Source of the DNA: Oleomonas cavernae
Lineage (GTDB): Bacteria; Pseudomonadota; Alphaproteobacteria; Zavarziniales; Zavarziniaceae
Assembly (NCBI RefSeq): GCF_003590945.1
Contig: NZ_QYUK01000011.1
Coordinates: forward strand, 276,001 to 340,000
DNA: 64,000 bases
Direction of reading: 5' to 3'
The number at the start of each line of letters is the position of its first letter. Positions within the stretch are counted from its first letter, which is position 1. The notes beneath the pieces are model-generated. The model worked only from the letters and a program-made list of their open reading frames with translations. It was not told where the DNA came from and did not search any database. A program made the translations under genes and the position numbers. Of the stretch, positions 27,132 through 35,022 are shown in pieces.

Positions 27132-28104
27132 CAAAGAAGATCGCTTGCCGGCATTTGTGGAACTGCCCGGCAATTCCGTTGGCAGAATTCCCTACCGTGC
27201 CAGGGGTGCGCACATGAACGGCTTTTTGTTTGAAGCGGACAGGCGAGCTTTGCAGCGCACCTGCGACAGGTGCCTGAATGATCCCTCCACGGGTCGCCTG
27301 CGTTTCAGAGTGGTGGCGCCCTATGTGCTGCTTACCGCCCTCTATGTCGATCGGATGTCCTCTGCCGACCCGATAGACAAGAGCAAGGGGTTCGTGCGCG
27401 AAACGGATATCGGCTTTTGGATTCCGGTGGTCGGCGGATTGGCGGATGCGCCGGGCCGTTGGAAAGTCTACTGGCTCCCGACTTATATGTTCGTTGATTC
27501 AGGCTCTGCGCTGAGCGGTGGTCGCGAGGTCTTTGGCTATCCAAAGACGATGGGCGTGGTACATCGCGGCAGCGGCGGCCCGCAGCCAATGGATTTCACA
27601 GTCGACACGGAGCACTTCACGAAATTCGCCCCGGATGCGGAGGGGAGGGTGCAACGGCTCTTCGCAGTAAGTAGCAATCGTGCCACCTCAGAGGAGCCAG
27701 CGATCGAGACCACAACGACAGCTGAAGTTGCGGCCGCGATGTGGCAAATCTTTGATGCCTTCCTGCCCGACGATATTTTTGTTTTGCCGCTGTCGGGGGA
27801 CGCCTTTCTGCCCTACATCGGCATGCCCATGATCTTCCTCAAGCAGTTCCGCGATCACGAAAGCGCAAACCGTGCCTGCTATCAGGCGGTTACCGCGGTG
27901 ACGGTCAGTACGGATTCGGTCGGTTCGGTGAGACTTCCCCGAACCAAGACACGCCTCGTCGTCGCCGGATCGGCTAGCCACCCAATATCTGCGGATTTGG
28001 GTATCCCTGATGGCCGCGAGGCCACCTTGGCCATGCAGATGTCTTTGGATTTCACGGTTGGGTTCGGTTCGACACTTTGCCAGTTCACATCTGATGGCTG
28101 TTGA
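27124..28104 (+). CDS. Acetoacetate decarboxylase-like protein
   Basis: A 326-residue protein. I chose ATG 27124, which overlaps the upstream stop. It carries the acetoacetate decarboxylase family signature SGGREVFGYPKTMG, in which the Lys of the G-Y/F-P-K motif is the Schiff-base lysine in true decarboxylases. The family also holds non-decarboxylating aldolase- or dehydratase-like members, so the reaction is open. It is the last gene of the operon with the FAD enzyme and the cyclase-like protein. It ends eight bases from the convergent Crp/Fnr gene, and no terminator was seen between them. Confidence 0.8.
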   Translation: MSNKEDRLPAFVELPGNSVGRIPYRARGAHMNGFLFEADRRALQRTCDRCLNDPSTGRLRFRVVAPYVLLTALYVDRMSSADPIDKSKGFVRETDIGFWIPVVGGLADAPGRWKVYWLPTYMFVDSGSALSGGREVFGYPKTMGVVHRGSGGPQPMDFTVDTEHFTKFAPDAEGRVQRLFAVSSNRATSEEPAIETTTTAEVAAAMWQIFDAFLPDDIFVLPLSGDAFLPYIGMPMIFLKQFRDHESANRACYQAVTAVTVSTDSVGSVRLPRTKTRLVVAGSASHPISADLGIPDGREATLAMQMSLDFTVGFGSTLCQFTSDGC

Positions 28105-28112
28105 GGCAGCAC

Positions 28113-28865
28113 CTACTGCTGATCGCCGCCGCGGCCGGTGTCGAAATGCCGGGCAATTTGCTGAAGCCGCTCGATGTCTAGGATCTCGATTGCGCCACGT
28201 TTAATGACGATGATGTTGTCGGCTGCGAGGAGGCCAAGTTCCCTGGTGACGGCCTCCCGATGCGAACTAATTCGGTTGGCAAGTTCCTGGTGGGTAGGGA
28301 AATCGCTGATCACGATCCGTCCTGACTGGGGCTTGCCCTTTCCCGCCATCCTGATGATCTCATGCTGAAGCCGGTGGCGGGCAGCCAGGACGCTGAATTC
28401 CGCCACTCGTTCAGAGAGGGCTCGCGCCTTGGCCACGAGGAGTTCCATCAGTCTCCAGGCGATGCCCGGATGGTCCCGTATCAGCTTCTGAAAGTTGGCC
28501 GCATCCATTCGTCCAGCTTCAACGTGTGTTAAAGCGACAACATTGGAGGCGCGAGGCGCGTGGTCGATGGCAGCGAACTCCCCGATAATGTCGCCGGGGC
28601 CAAAGTCGGAGAAGCTGACCTCCTTGCCGTCGCTTGAGAGAAAATTAGCCCTGACGCGGCCTTCTGCGATGAAGTAGACGTGAGTCGATGAATCGCCCTG
28701 CATGACGATGTAATTGCCGGGGTCGTATTTGGTCCAGACGGTGGTGTTTCCAACAATGCGGTTCGCCTCGACGTCTATCGCGTCGAAGAGTTTTATCTTC
28801 ATTATTTTTTTGCTATCGCCATCTGAAAGATGCGTGGTCGTTTCCAGTACGCGACCGGCATGCAT
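28113..28865 (-). CDS. Crp/Fnr-family transcription regulator
   Basis: A 250-residue regulator. I kept ATG 28865 because GGGGAG stands six bases upstream; ATG 28802 lacks one. The cyclic-nucleotide-binding beta-roll is at residues ~30-140 (YDPGNYIVMQGDSSTHVYFI, then FGPGDIIGEFAAIDHAPRAS). The pocket residues G-E-F/L-A and R-A/S are present, as in cNMP-binding members. The dimer helix follows, then an HTH_Crp domain (THQELANRISSHREAVTREL). It has no Fnr-type cysteine cluster. Lying end to end with the cyclase-like operon, it could read a cyclic nucleotide made there; this is inference. Confidence 0.88.
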   Translation of the reverse strand: MHAGRVLETTTHLSDGDSKKIMKIKLFDAIDVEANRIVGNTTVWTKYDPGNYIVMQGDSSTHVYFIAEGRVRANFLSSDGKEVSFSDFGPGDIIGEFAAIDHAPRASNVVALTHVEAGRMDAANFQKLIRDHPGIAWRLMELLVAKARALSERVAEFSVLAARHRLQHEIIRMAGKGKPQSGRIVISDFPTHQELANRISSHREAVTRELGLLAADNIIVIKRGAIEILDIERLQQIARHFDTGRGGDQQ

Positions 28866-29037
28866 GACTCGCTCCCCTGCATCCGATGTTATCGATCATC
28901 CGCCGACAAATGGCTCTTTGTGGGTTTTACCACATTGTGTTCCGCGTAAGCAGACCATGTTCGTACCGACAATAACGCTGCTGCCCCCTCGACCAACTAT
29001 CTGAACGAGTTGGCAGCGTTTCTGATGGCGGTCCCCC

Positions 29038-30126
29038 ATGAGCGAGCGAGAGCGCTTGGCTGACGAAATTTACGCCGCAGCGTGGCTACCAAGCCTCTGG
29101 CCAGAGGCTTTGAAGGGGCTGGCACGGCTGTCTGGAAGCTTCGGTGCCGCCTTGGTTTCTCGCAAGAATTCGACGCGCTGGATCGGGACGCCGAGCGTCG
29201 AACCGGTGATAAAGGCGTATATGGATGGCGGTTGGTGGACCTGTGATACCAGGGCGGCACGCGCGGCGGCGCTGCTTTATCCTGGCTTTGTCGCCGACAA
29301 TGAGCTCTATAGTCCAGAAGAGCTTGAGCATGACACCTTTTACGTCGATTTTCTGCGTAAGTTCGGGCTGGGCTGGTCACTGGTTTCGGCCATCCCTTCA
29401 CGCGATCAGGGGGCGATGATCCTCAGCGTAGAGCGGCTACTTGAAGCGGGCCCTGTCGATCCATCACTGGTTAGGGTGCTGGATCCCTATCGGTTCCATT
29501 TTGCTCAGGCGGTACAGATTTCTGAGCGGCTCGGCACCGAGCAGGCACAAACAGCTTCGCGGATCCTCAAGGTGTTGGGCTTGCCAGCGGCAGTTATCGG
29601 GGATGACGGGCGTGTTATGGCGGTCAATTCCTTGTTCGAAGACCTGCGCGGCCGCCTTGTCGCACGCGCATTCGGTCGCGTTGGCGTATCATATCGCCCC
29701 GCGGCGAAGCTGCTGGACCAAGAGGTATCACGACTTGTGTCGACCGCGGTTGCCGTGCCGGTAGCCATTCCTGTGCCCGTGAGCGAGGAAGGCCCAGCTC
29801 TGGTTTTGAGACTCGTCCCGGTGAGGCGTGAAGCCGGCGATATTTTTGCTCGGGCCGTGGCTATCCTAGTGGTAACGCCACTCGAATGTGGTGCGCCGCC
29901 GCCCGCACCGATCCTCCAAGGACTGTTCGATCTCTCCCCGATGGAGGCAAAGGTTGCCGGAGGCATCGCCTCCGGCGGTACGATCGAGACCATCGCCAGG
30001 ACTCATGGGAAATCCCGGGAAACGATCCGATCGCAGTTACGTTCAATATTCTCGAAGACTGGAACAACAAGACAGGCCGAGCTTGTGGGGTTGCTCGCGC
30101 GTGCGCAAATAAATTTAACGGTGTAA
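29038..30126 (+). CDS. LuxR-type HTH regulator
   Basis: A 362-residue protein with a C-terminal LuxR/GerE helix-turn-helix (LSPMEAKVAGGIASGGTIET, then HGKSRETIRSQLRSIFSKTG). The ~250 residues in front form an unassigned sensor region, possibly PAS-like around VIGDDGRVMAVNSLFEDL. It is divergent from the Crp/Fnr gene, with 172 bases between them that should hold both promoters. It ends 144 bases before the second IS66 copy. It has no receiver domain and no autoinducer-binding signature, so it is an orphan regulator with unknown signal. Confidence 0.85.
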   Translation: MSERERLADEIYAAAWLPSLWPEALKGLARLSGSFGAALVSRKNSTRWIGTPSVEPVIKAYMDGGWWTCDTRAARAAALLYPGFVADNELYSPEELEHDTFYVDFLRKFGLGWSLVSAIPSRDQGAMILSVERLLEAGPVDPSLVRVLDPYRFHFAQAVQISERLGTEQAQTASRILKVLGLPAAVIGDDGRVMAVNSLFEDLRGRLVARAFGRVGVSYRPAAKLLDQEVSRLVSTAVAVPVAIPVPVSEEGPALVLRLVPVRREAGDIFARAVAILVVTPLECGAPPPAPILQGLFDLSPMEAKVAGGIASGGTIETIARTHGKSRETIRSQLRSIFSKTGTTRQAELVGLLARAQINLTV

Positions 30127-30367
30127 CCAAATATTTGAAATTTTTTCACGAATCATGGGTTGCTAATTAATCAGGGGCATGGTGCCGAAGTTTGTTACCG
30201 GTTCCCCGCCCTGTTCGCTCCAAGCCACGGCCTTGGCGCTCGGCGATAACGAAGAAGTCGCCGATGAACCGTAATCGGCCGATTTAGGCCGCCTTCAGTG
30301 GCTGACTGTAGCGGTTTAGATTACGTCGTTAACGACGTCGTTAGTGACGTCGTCAGCGGGGTGAACG

Positions 30368-30745
30368 ATGCGGCAGGATATCCTGACCGGGCCAGAGCGG
30401 CGCCGGCGATGGGCGATCGCGGAGAAGCGGCGGATTGTCGACGAGGCAGGAGCCGAAGGAGTGTCCGTGGCGGAAGTGGCGCGTCGGCACGACCTCACCC
30501 GCCAGCACATCTATCAATGGCGAAGAGAGCTTCAGGCCAAGGGTGACCTGCCGACCGTGGCAACGGTGTTTCTCCCGGTCGAGATATCCAGCGACGATGG
30601 TCGTACCGAGCGTGGCGGCGATGCCGACTTGGTGCATGGATACCAAGTCGAGATCGTGGTGCGGAATGGCCGCAGCGTGCGTGTCGCCTCTGACGTTCCA
30701 GATGTTATCGTACAGCGCATGATCCGCCTTGCCGAGGCGCCGTGA
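30368..30745 (+). CDS. tnpA: IS66 TnpA (copy B)
   Basis: The product is identical to the TnpA encoded at 9206-9583: 125 residues with the helix-turn-helix VAEVARRHDLTRQHIYQWRR. The stop overlaps the GTG of tnpB. It probably binds the element ends. Confidence 0.92.
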   Translation: MRQDILTGPERRRRWAIAEKRRIVDEAGAEGVSVAEVARRHDLTRQHIYQWRRELQAKGDLPTVATVFLPVEISSDDGRTERGGDADLVHGYQVEIVVRNGRSVRVASDVPDVIVQRMIRLAEAP

Positions 30746-31089
30746 TCGGGCCGGGCACTGGCGTGCGGGTCTACCTGGCCTGCGGCGTGACCGACATGCG
30801 CAAAGGCATAGGCGGCTTGGTGGCCAAGGCGCAGGACGTGCTGAAGCAGGACACCCGATCGGGAGCGGTCTTCGCGTTCCGTGGCGGCAGGGGAGACCGG
30901 ATCAAGCTTCTGCACTGGGATGGGCAAGGCTTCTGCCTCTACTACAAGATCCTGGAGAAGGGTCGCTTCCCCTGGCCGTCGCCGGCCGAAGGGGCGGCGA
31001 ACCTGACTTCGGCGCAGTTGGCGATGTTGTGGGAAGGCATCGACTGGCGCCGTCCGACTTGGACCTCGCCACCCGACAGGGTTGGTTGA
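30742..31089 (+). CDS. tnpB: IS66 TnpB (copy B)
   Basis: A 115-residue TnpB identical to that at 9580-9927, with GVTDMRKGIGGLVAKAQ and GIDWRRPTW. It is read from GTG inside the end of tnpA. It is an accessory protein of unknown activity. Confidence 0.93.
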   Translation: MIGPGTGVRVYLACGVTDMRKGIGGLVAKAQDVLKQDTRSGAVFAFRGGRGDRIKLLHWDGQGFCLYYKILEKGRFPWPSPAEGAANLTSAQLAMLWEGIDWRRPTWTSPPDRVG

Positions 31090-31151
31090 TTATTGATATG
31101 ATTCAATGACATAAGGCTTTTGTGGGGCGCCACTTCGCGGTACCATCAGCC

Positions 31152-32810
31152 ATGTCGCTAGTCCCCGACATTCTCCCCGACGATCCCGCCGCGCTGAAGG
31201 CAATCATTGCCGCGCAGCGCGAAGAAGTGGCGCGGTTAACCGCCTCGGCGCGCGCCTACGAAGCCTTGGTGCAGGCACTCAAGATCCGCATTGCGCGGCT
31301 AAAACGACAGAAGTTCGGGGTCAGCTCGGAGAAGATCGAACGGGAGATCGAGCAACTCCAACTCGCCCTTGAGGATCTCGAAGTTGCCATGGCCGCGGCC
31401 GGCACGCTTGCCATGCCCGATGACAATGCCCCAGATGACAGCGCGTTGGTGCCTGATGGTGATCAGCTATCAGATGGCCGGCCTGCGCCACGCCGGCGCG
31501 GCAAGCCCCGGGTCGTCGCCGATACACCACGTGAGCGCATCGTGCTCGACCCCGGTGAACACTGCCCCGATTGCGGCGGCGCCCTGCGCCTGGTCGGTGA
31601 GGATGTATCGGAGATCCTCGACTACATTGCCGCCAAGCTGAAGGTGGTCGAGACCGCCCGCCTCAAGAAGTCCTGCCGGTGCTGTGAGAAGATCGTTCAG
31701 CCGGCTGCCCCGACGCGGCCGCTCCGGCGTGGCATGATGGGGGCGAACCTTCTTGCTCATATCATCGTCTCGAAGTTCGACGATCAGCTGCCGTTGTATC
31801 GGCAGGCTGAGATCTTTGCCCGCCTTGGGGCGGAGATTCCGCGATCGACCCTTATCGACGGCTGTGGTGCAGGGGTGGCGACACTCCGGCCAGTAATCAA
31901 CCTGATCAAGACCGAGGTCCTGGGCGCCGATCGGCTGCACGTGGACGACACGCCGATCAAAGTGCTGGACCCGTCGCGTCGTACCGCCGATCCAATGGTT
32001 CGTGGTGTCAAGGAGGGCCGTATCTGGGTCTATGTGCGTGACGACCGGCCATGGGGCGGCGGGGATCCACCTGGTGCCGCCTACTTTTTCTCGCCCGACC
32101 GCAAGGGCGAACACCCCCAGCGCCACCTCGGCAGCTTCAATGGGATCCTGCAGGCCGACGCCTATGGCGGATTCAAGAAGCTCTACGCCCCTGGAGAAGA
32201 CGGGGCATCGCGGATCCGGGAGGCCGCATGCTGGGCGCACTTACGCCGTGACTTCCATGACGTGTGGAAGATGACGGGCTCCTCGATTGCCAAGGAGGCG
32301 CTCGACCGTATCGGTGCCCTCTATGATATCGAACGTGACATTGCCGGTCGCGCCGCCGAGGTCCGTCATCAAGTTCGCCGGGACCACAGCCGGCCTCGGG
32401 CCGAGCACTTCCGGACATGGTGTGAAGCCCAGTTGGCGCAGATACCGGGCAAGGGCGGTTCGATCAAGGGCGACCTGGCAATGGCCATGCGCTACGCCCT
32501 CAAGCGTTGGTCCGCCTTCACTCTCTTCCTGGAGGATGGCCGCGTCGCCATTGACAATAACGCCGCCGAACGGGCGATCAGGCCGATCGCAATCGGACGG
32601 AAGAATTTTTTGTTCGCCGGATCCGATGCCGGAGGAGAGACCATCGCCGACGCCATGACGATCATCGAGACCGCCAAGCTCGCGGGGCTCAATCCCGAGG
32701 CCTATCTCGCCGATGTTCTGGCGCGCATCAACGACCACATCGTCACTCGCCTCTCCGAACTCCTGCCATGGAATTGGACGCCCTTGACCGCGCAGCGCCA
32801 GGCCGCCTGA
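31152..32810 (+). CDS. tnpC: IS66 TnpC transposase (copy B)
   Basis: A 552-residue DDE transposase identical to that at 9990-11648, with the catalytic Asp regions RLHVDDTPIKVL and LQADAYGGFKKLY and Glu in NNAAERAIRP. The same start ambiguity applies (ATG 31152 or GTG 31122). It is presumably active, since two unaltered copies are present. Confidence 0.93.
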   Translation: MSLVPDILPDDPAALKAIIAAQREEVARLTASARAYEALVQALKIRIARLKRQKFGVSSEKIEREIEQLQLALEDLEVAMAAAGTLAMPDDNAPDDSALVPDGDQLSDGRPAPRRRGKPRVVADTPRERIVLDPGEHCPDCGGALRLVGEDVSEILDYIAAKLKVVETARLKKSCRCCEKIVQPAAPTRPLRRGMMGANLLAHIIVSKFDDQLPLYRQAEIFARLGAEIPRSTLIDGCGAGVATLRPVINLIKTEVLGADRLHVDDTPIKVLDPSRRTADPMVRGVKEGRIWVYVRDDRPWGGGDPPGAAYFFSPDRKGEHPQRHLGSFNGILQADAYGGFKKLYAPGEDGASRIREAACWAHLRRDFHDVWKMTGSSIAKEALDRIGALYDIERDIAGRAAEVRHQVRRDHSRPRAEHFRTWCEAQLAQIPGKGGSIKGDLAMAMRYALKRWSAFTLFLEDGRVAIDNNAAERAIRPIAIGRKNFLFAGSDAGGETIADAMTIIETAKLAGLNPEAYLADVLARINDHIVTRLSELLPWNWTPLTAQRQAA

Positions 32811-32812
32811 CC

Positions 32813-33061
32813 ATGGCGGCGATCACCCATCTCCACACGCTTGCCCGGGTCGCTGAAATGCTGGGTGAGGACGAGGACTGGCTGCATGATATCTGCCTTG
32901 AGATGGAACCCGAGGACGGGATCATCTCCGTCTACGGCCTGGGCGACGACTGCACGCCAGCCTTCACCGATTTCGGCATCGAAAACCTCCGGCAAATCAT
33001 AGAAATCCACCGGGAGAACGAACAAAGCGCTCGCTCAAACGAAACCCCTCAGGGGCCTTGA
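32813..33061 (+). CDS. IS66 passenger protein (copy B)
   Basis: An 82-residue acidic protein identical to that at 11651-11899, starting two bases after the tnpC stop and ending 12 bases before the right end of the element. Function is unknown. Confidence 0.7.
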   Translation: MAAITHLHTLARVAEMLGEDEDWLHDICLEMEPEDGIISVYGLGDDCTPAFTDFGIENLRQIIEIHRENEQSARSNETPQGP

Positions 33062-33305
33062 GCGGCCGGTTACGATGAACCTGAGCTTTAGCTATGCCCT
33101 GCGGCAGCCGGACAAGCTACTGCCAAAAATCGAGTAAAAGAATCCGGAGGAAATGGCGGAAACCTGCCCATCCACGGCTATTGCGTGGGCCGATTCCGCC
33201 CAACACGCTTTGCTGGCAGGCCCCAATAATCTTGATCCAATTGTTGACGTCGAGAACCTCCGACCCGGGCGACGGCATCGAACCGCCTTTGGGTCTGGCG
33301 ATGAG

Positions 33306-33335
33306 GGCATCTCCCCGCCGAAGCGGAGAGATGCC
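33306..33335 (-). terminator. Hairpin with UUCG loop after the small RTX gene
   Basis: The arms GGCATCTC and GAGATGCC enclose CCGC/GCGG with a TTCG loop when read on the minus strand; 12 of 13 pairs match. It lies eight bases beyond the RTX stop codon. No T-run follows, so it may stabilise the 3' end rather than terminate by itself. Confidence 0.6.
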
Positions 33336-33343
33336 TTGGCAGT

Positions 33344-34614
33344 TCAGACCAGCAAGACGTTGTCCGAGACGAAATCCGCGAACGCGCCGGCGTAGTTCTC
33401 GATCTTGGCCAACATCACGACACCGCCAGAATCGAAAGCGTCGGCATCGTAGTAGACTGTGATCGAGCTATCGGCGTTGAGCGTGGCAAGGAAGGCGCCT
33501 ACGCCCGATGCTTCATAGTAACGATCAAAGAAGTAGTCGTCGACCTGCGCCGAGGTGCGTAGGTAGTCGCCGGTGGCGGTCGCATCATAGAGAACGAAGT
33601 CGGCACCATCGATCGGCCCCCCGGCCCGATCGGCGAGGAGCCATCATCGGTTACGATTGTGTCCAAGGCGCCGTTCACAGAGAACTCGGTTTCGTTGAAG
33701 GCCAGGAAGAAGTCTGTCTCATCAAGGAGGCCCGTGGCCCCTCGGATCGTGTCGCCAGCGCGCGACCCGCTTTCGGACAGAAAGTTGTAGTGGATCGTGT
33801 CGACGCCGTCGGTAGAGAGGGTGATCGAGTCGGTGCCCGCGCCGCCAATGATCTCGTTGTCTCCCGTGCCCGCATCGATTACATCGTTGCCAGAACCACC
33901 GACGAAAGTATCGTCGCCGGCGCCGCCGTCGAAGGACACGCGCGAACCCGTAGCCGTCACGGCGGATGCGTCAACGGTATCGTTGCCCGTGCCGCCAATC
34001 ACGGTCAGGGAGCCAGTGGTGGTAGAGCCCACCATCGCCTGGCTAAGGGCAATTGAGTTGCTGCCGTCCGCAAGCTGGATGCGCTCGAAGCTAAAGACAT
34101 TCAACAGATCAGTCGCGTCCAGGATGCTGGCGCTCGACAGCTTCAGCGTATCGGTGCCGGCGCCGCCTGAGAAGATGTCGCGAGCATTGAGCTGATTGGC
34201 GGAGATGTTCACGACATCGCCGCCACTGCCTCCAACGAAGATGTCGTCGCCGGAGTTTGCGGTGAAGCTGAGGCGGTTGGATGGATCGGATATGTTGTAA
34301 CCATATACGGTGTCATCGCCGGAGCTTCCAGCGACGGTGATCGTGCCGGTGCGCGAGGTCGTCGCCATCAGGGCTGTCAAATCGATGGCGGCACCAGCGA
34401 ACATCCGCACTGTCTCAATCCCCGAGACATGGGCAAGATCTGCTGCTGAGACATCGCCGGCAGATGTTAGCTCCAAGATGTCGCTGACGGTGCCCAGCCC
34501 GCCGGTTACGGTGTCGGTATTGGTTAGAAAACTCGCCGCGAACCTGAAAGTATCCGCAGCGGTGTTGGTGCCGATGAAATTGTCGGCACCTGATGTTCCG
34601 GTGAAAGTCGCCAT
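33344..34614 (-). CDS. RTX-type calcium-binding secreted protein (apparent frameshift)
   Basis: About 423 residues from ATG 34614, which follows GGAGGGGG. It opens with TFTGTSGADNFIGTN and contains nonapeptide blocks such as GGSGGDVVNI, GGAGDDTFVGGSGNDVIDAG and GGAGTDSITL, which bind Ca2+ in a parallel beta-roll. The single frame reads to PIGPGG and then breaks at six C (33617-33622). One more base restores PIDGADFVLYDATATGDYL and a C-terminus ending FVSDNVLLV, a typical hydrophobic type I secretion tail. Without the correction the frame runs to 33499 with a nonsense end. It follows the giant RTX gene on the same strand, and no secretion genes are in view. Confidence 0.8.
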
Positions 34615-34676
34615 AGGATCCCCCTCCAAATAGCTGCCTGGCACGCCTTCGACGTAACTGTCAGCAGCGCAGCGAT

Positions 34677-34701
34677 GCCGCAAACCAATTTGGTATGCGG
34701 C
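34677..34701. promoter_or_regulatory. 25-bp dyad upstream of the small RTX gene
   Basis: The arms GCCGCAAACCAA and TTGGTATGCGGC are inverted repeats with one mismatch around a single T, 63 bases upstream of the ATG at 34614. The core CCAATTTGG reappears (as CCAAATTGG) about 110 bases upstream of the giant RTX gene, near 46517. It may be a regulator site, or the end hairpin of the upstream transcript. Confidence 0.4.
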
Positions 34702-34702
34702 A

Positions 34703-34978
34703 CTATTTTAGGGAGCCTTTCGAAGGTCGATCCTCATCCGATCGGGTGACCGGCCGGAGCTTTTTCTTCGGCTTGGGGTTGATCGTGCCCTGGGACGTGA
34801 GGCAGGTGATGGTGGTTTCCCGTTGATCTTCAACAGGATCAGCGTATGTCGGGTTATTATGAAAGGCCCAGTGAACAATGGGACCGTCACCGATGAACGC
34901 CGTGGTTGCCAAGGTCAAGTGCGGGCGCAATGAACGCACATCGAGTTGATCGCTCCAATTCTCATGACGCCAACCCAT
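34703..34978 (-). CDS. Small hypothetical protein between RTX genes, doubtful
   Basis: A 91-codon frame from ATG 34978, preceded by AAGGTGAG. The frame extends to ATG 35002, only 20 bases after the giant RTX stop. The product (MGWRHENWSDQLDVRSLRPH, ending in a Lys-rich tail) has no family I recognise and no RTX repeats. Spacing on the minus strand fits an operon position between the two RTX genes, but composition and lack of similarity make it uncertain. Confidence 0.35.
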   Translation of the reverse strand: MGWRHENWSDQLDVRSLRPHLTLATTAFIGDGPIVHWAFHNNPTYADPVEDQRETTITCLTSQGTINPKPKKKLRPVTRSDEDRPSKGSLK

Positions 34979-35022
34979 GCTCACCTTTTTTACGGTGAAC
35001 ATGGGTTGTGGCCCAAGAAAGG

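Larger units (their letters stand above)
30271..33073 (+). mobile_element. IS66-family element, copy B (2803 bp)
   Basis: It has the same length, ends and gene products as the element at 9109-11911, and I saw no difference in the stretches compared. It is flanked by its own 8-bp duplication GATGAACC (30263-30270 and 33074-33081). It inserted in sequence that encodes no recognisable gene; after removal of the IS one can read a short open tail ending PDKLLPKIE, which may be an old gene remnant. Confidence 0.95.

Noticed and set aside
11912-30270. Composite transposon bounded by the two same-type IS66 copies
   Set aside because: Each copy has its own 8-bp duplication on both sides (GGTCAACC and GATGAACC). 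A composite unit would share one duplication at the outer ends only, so the copies inserted independently.
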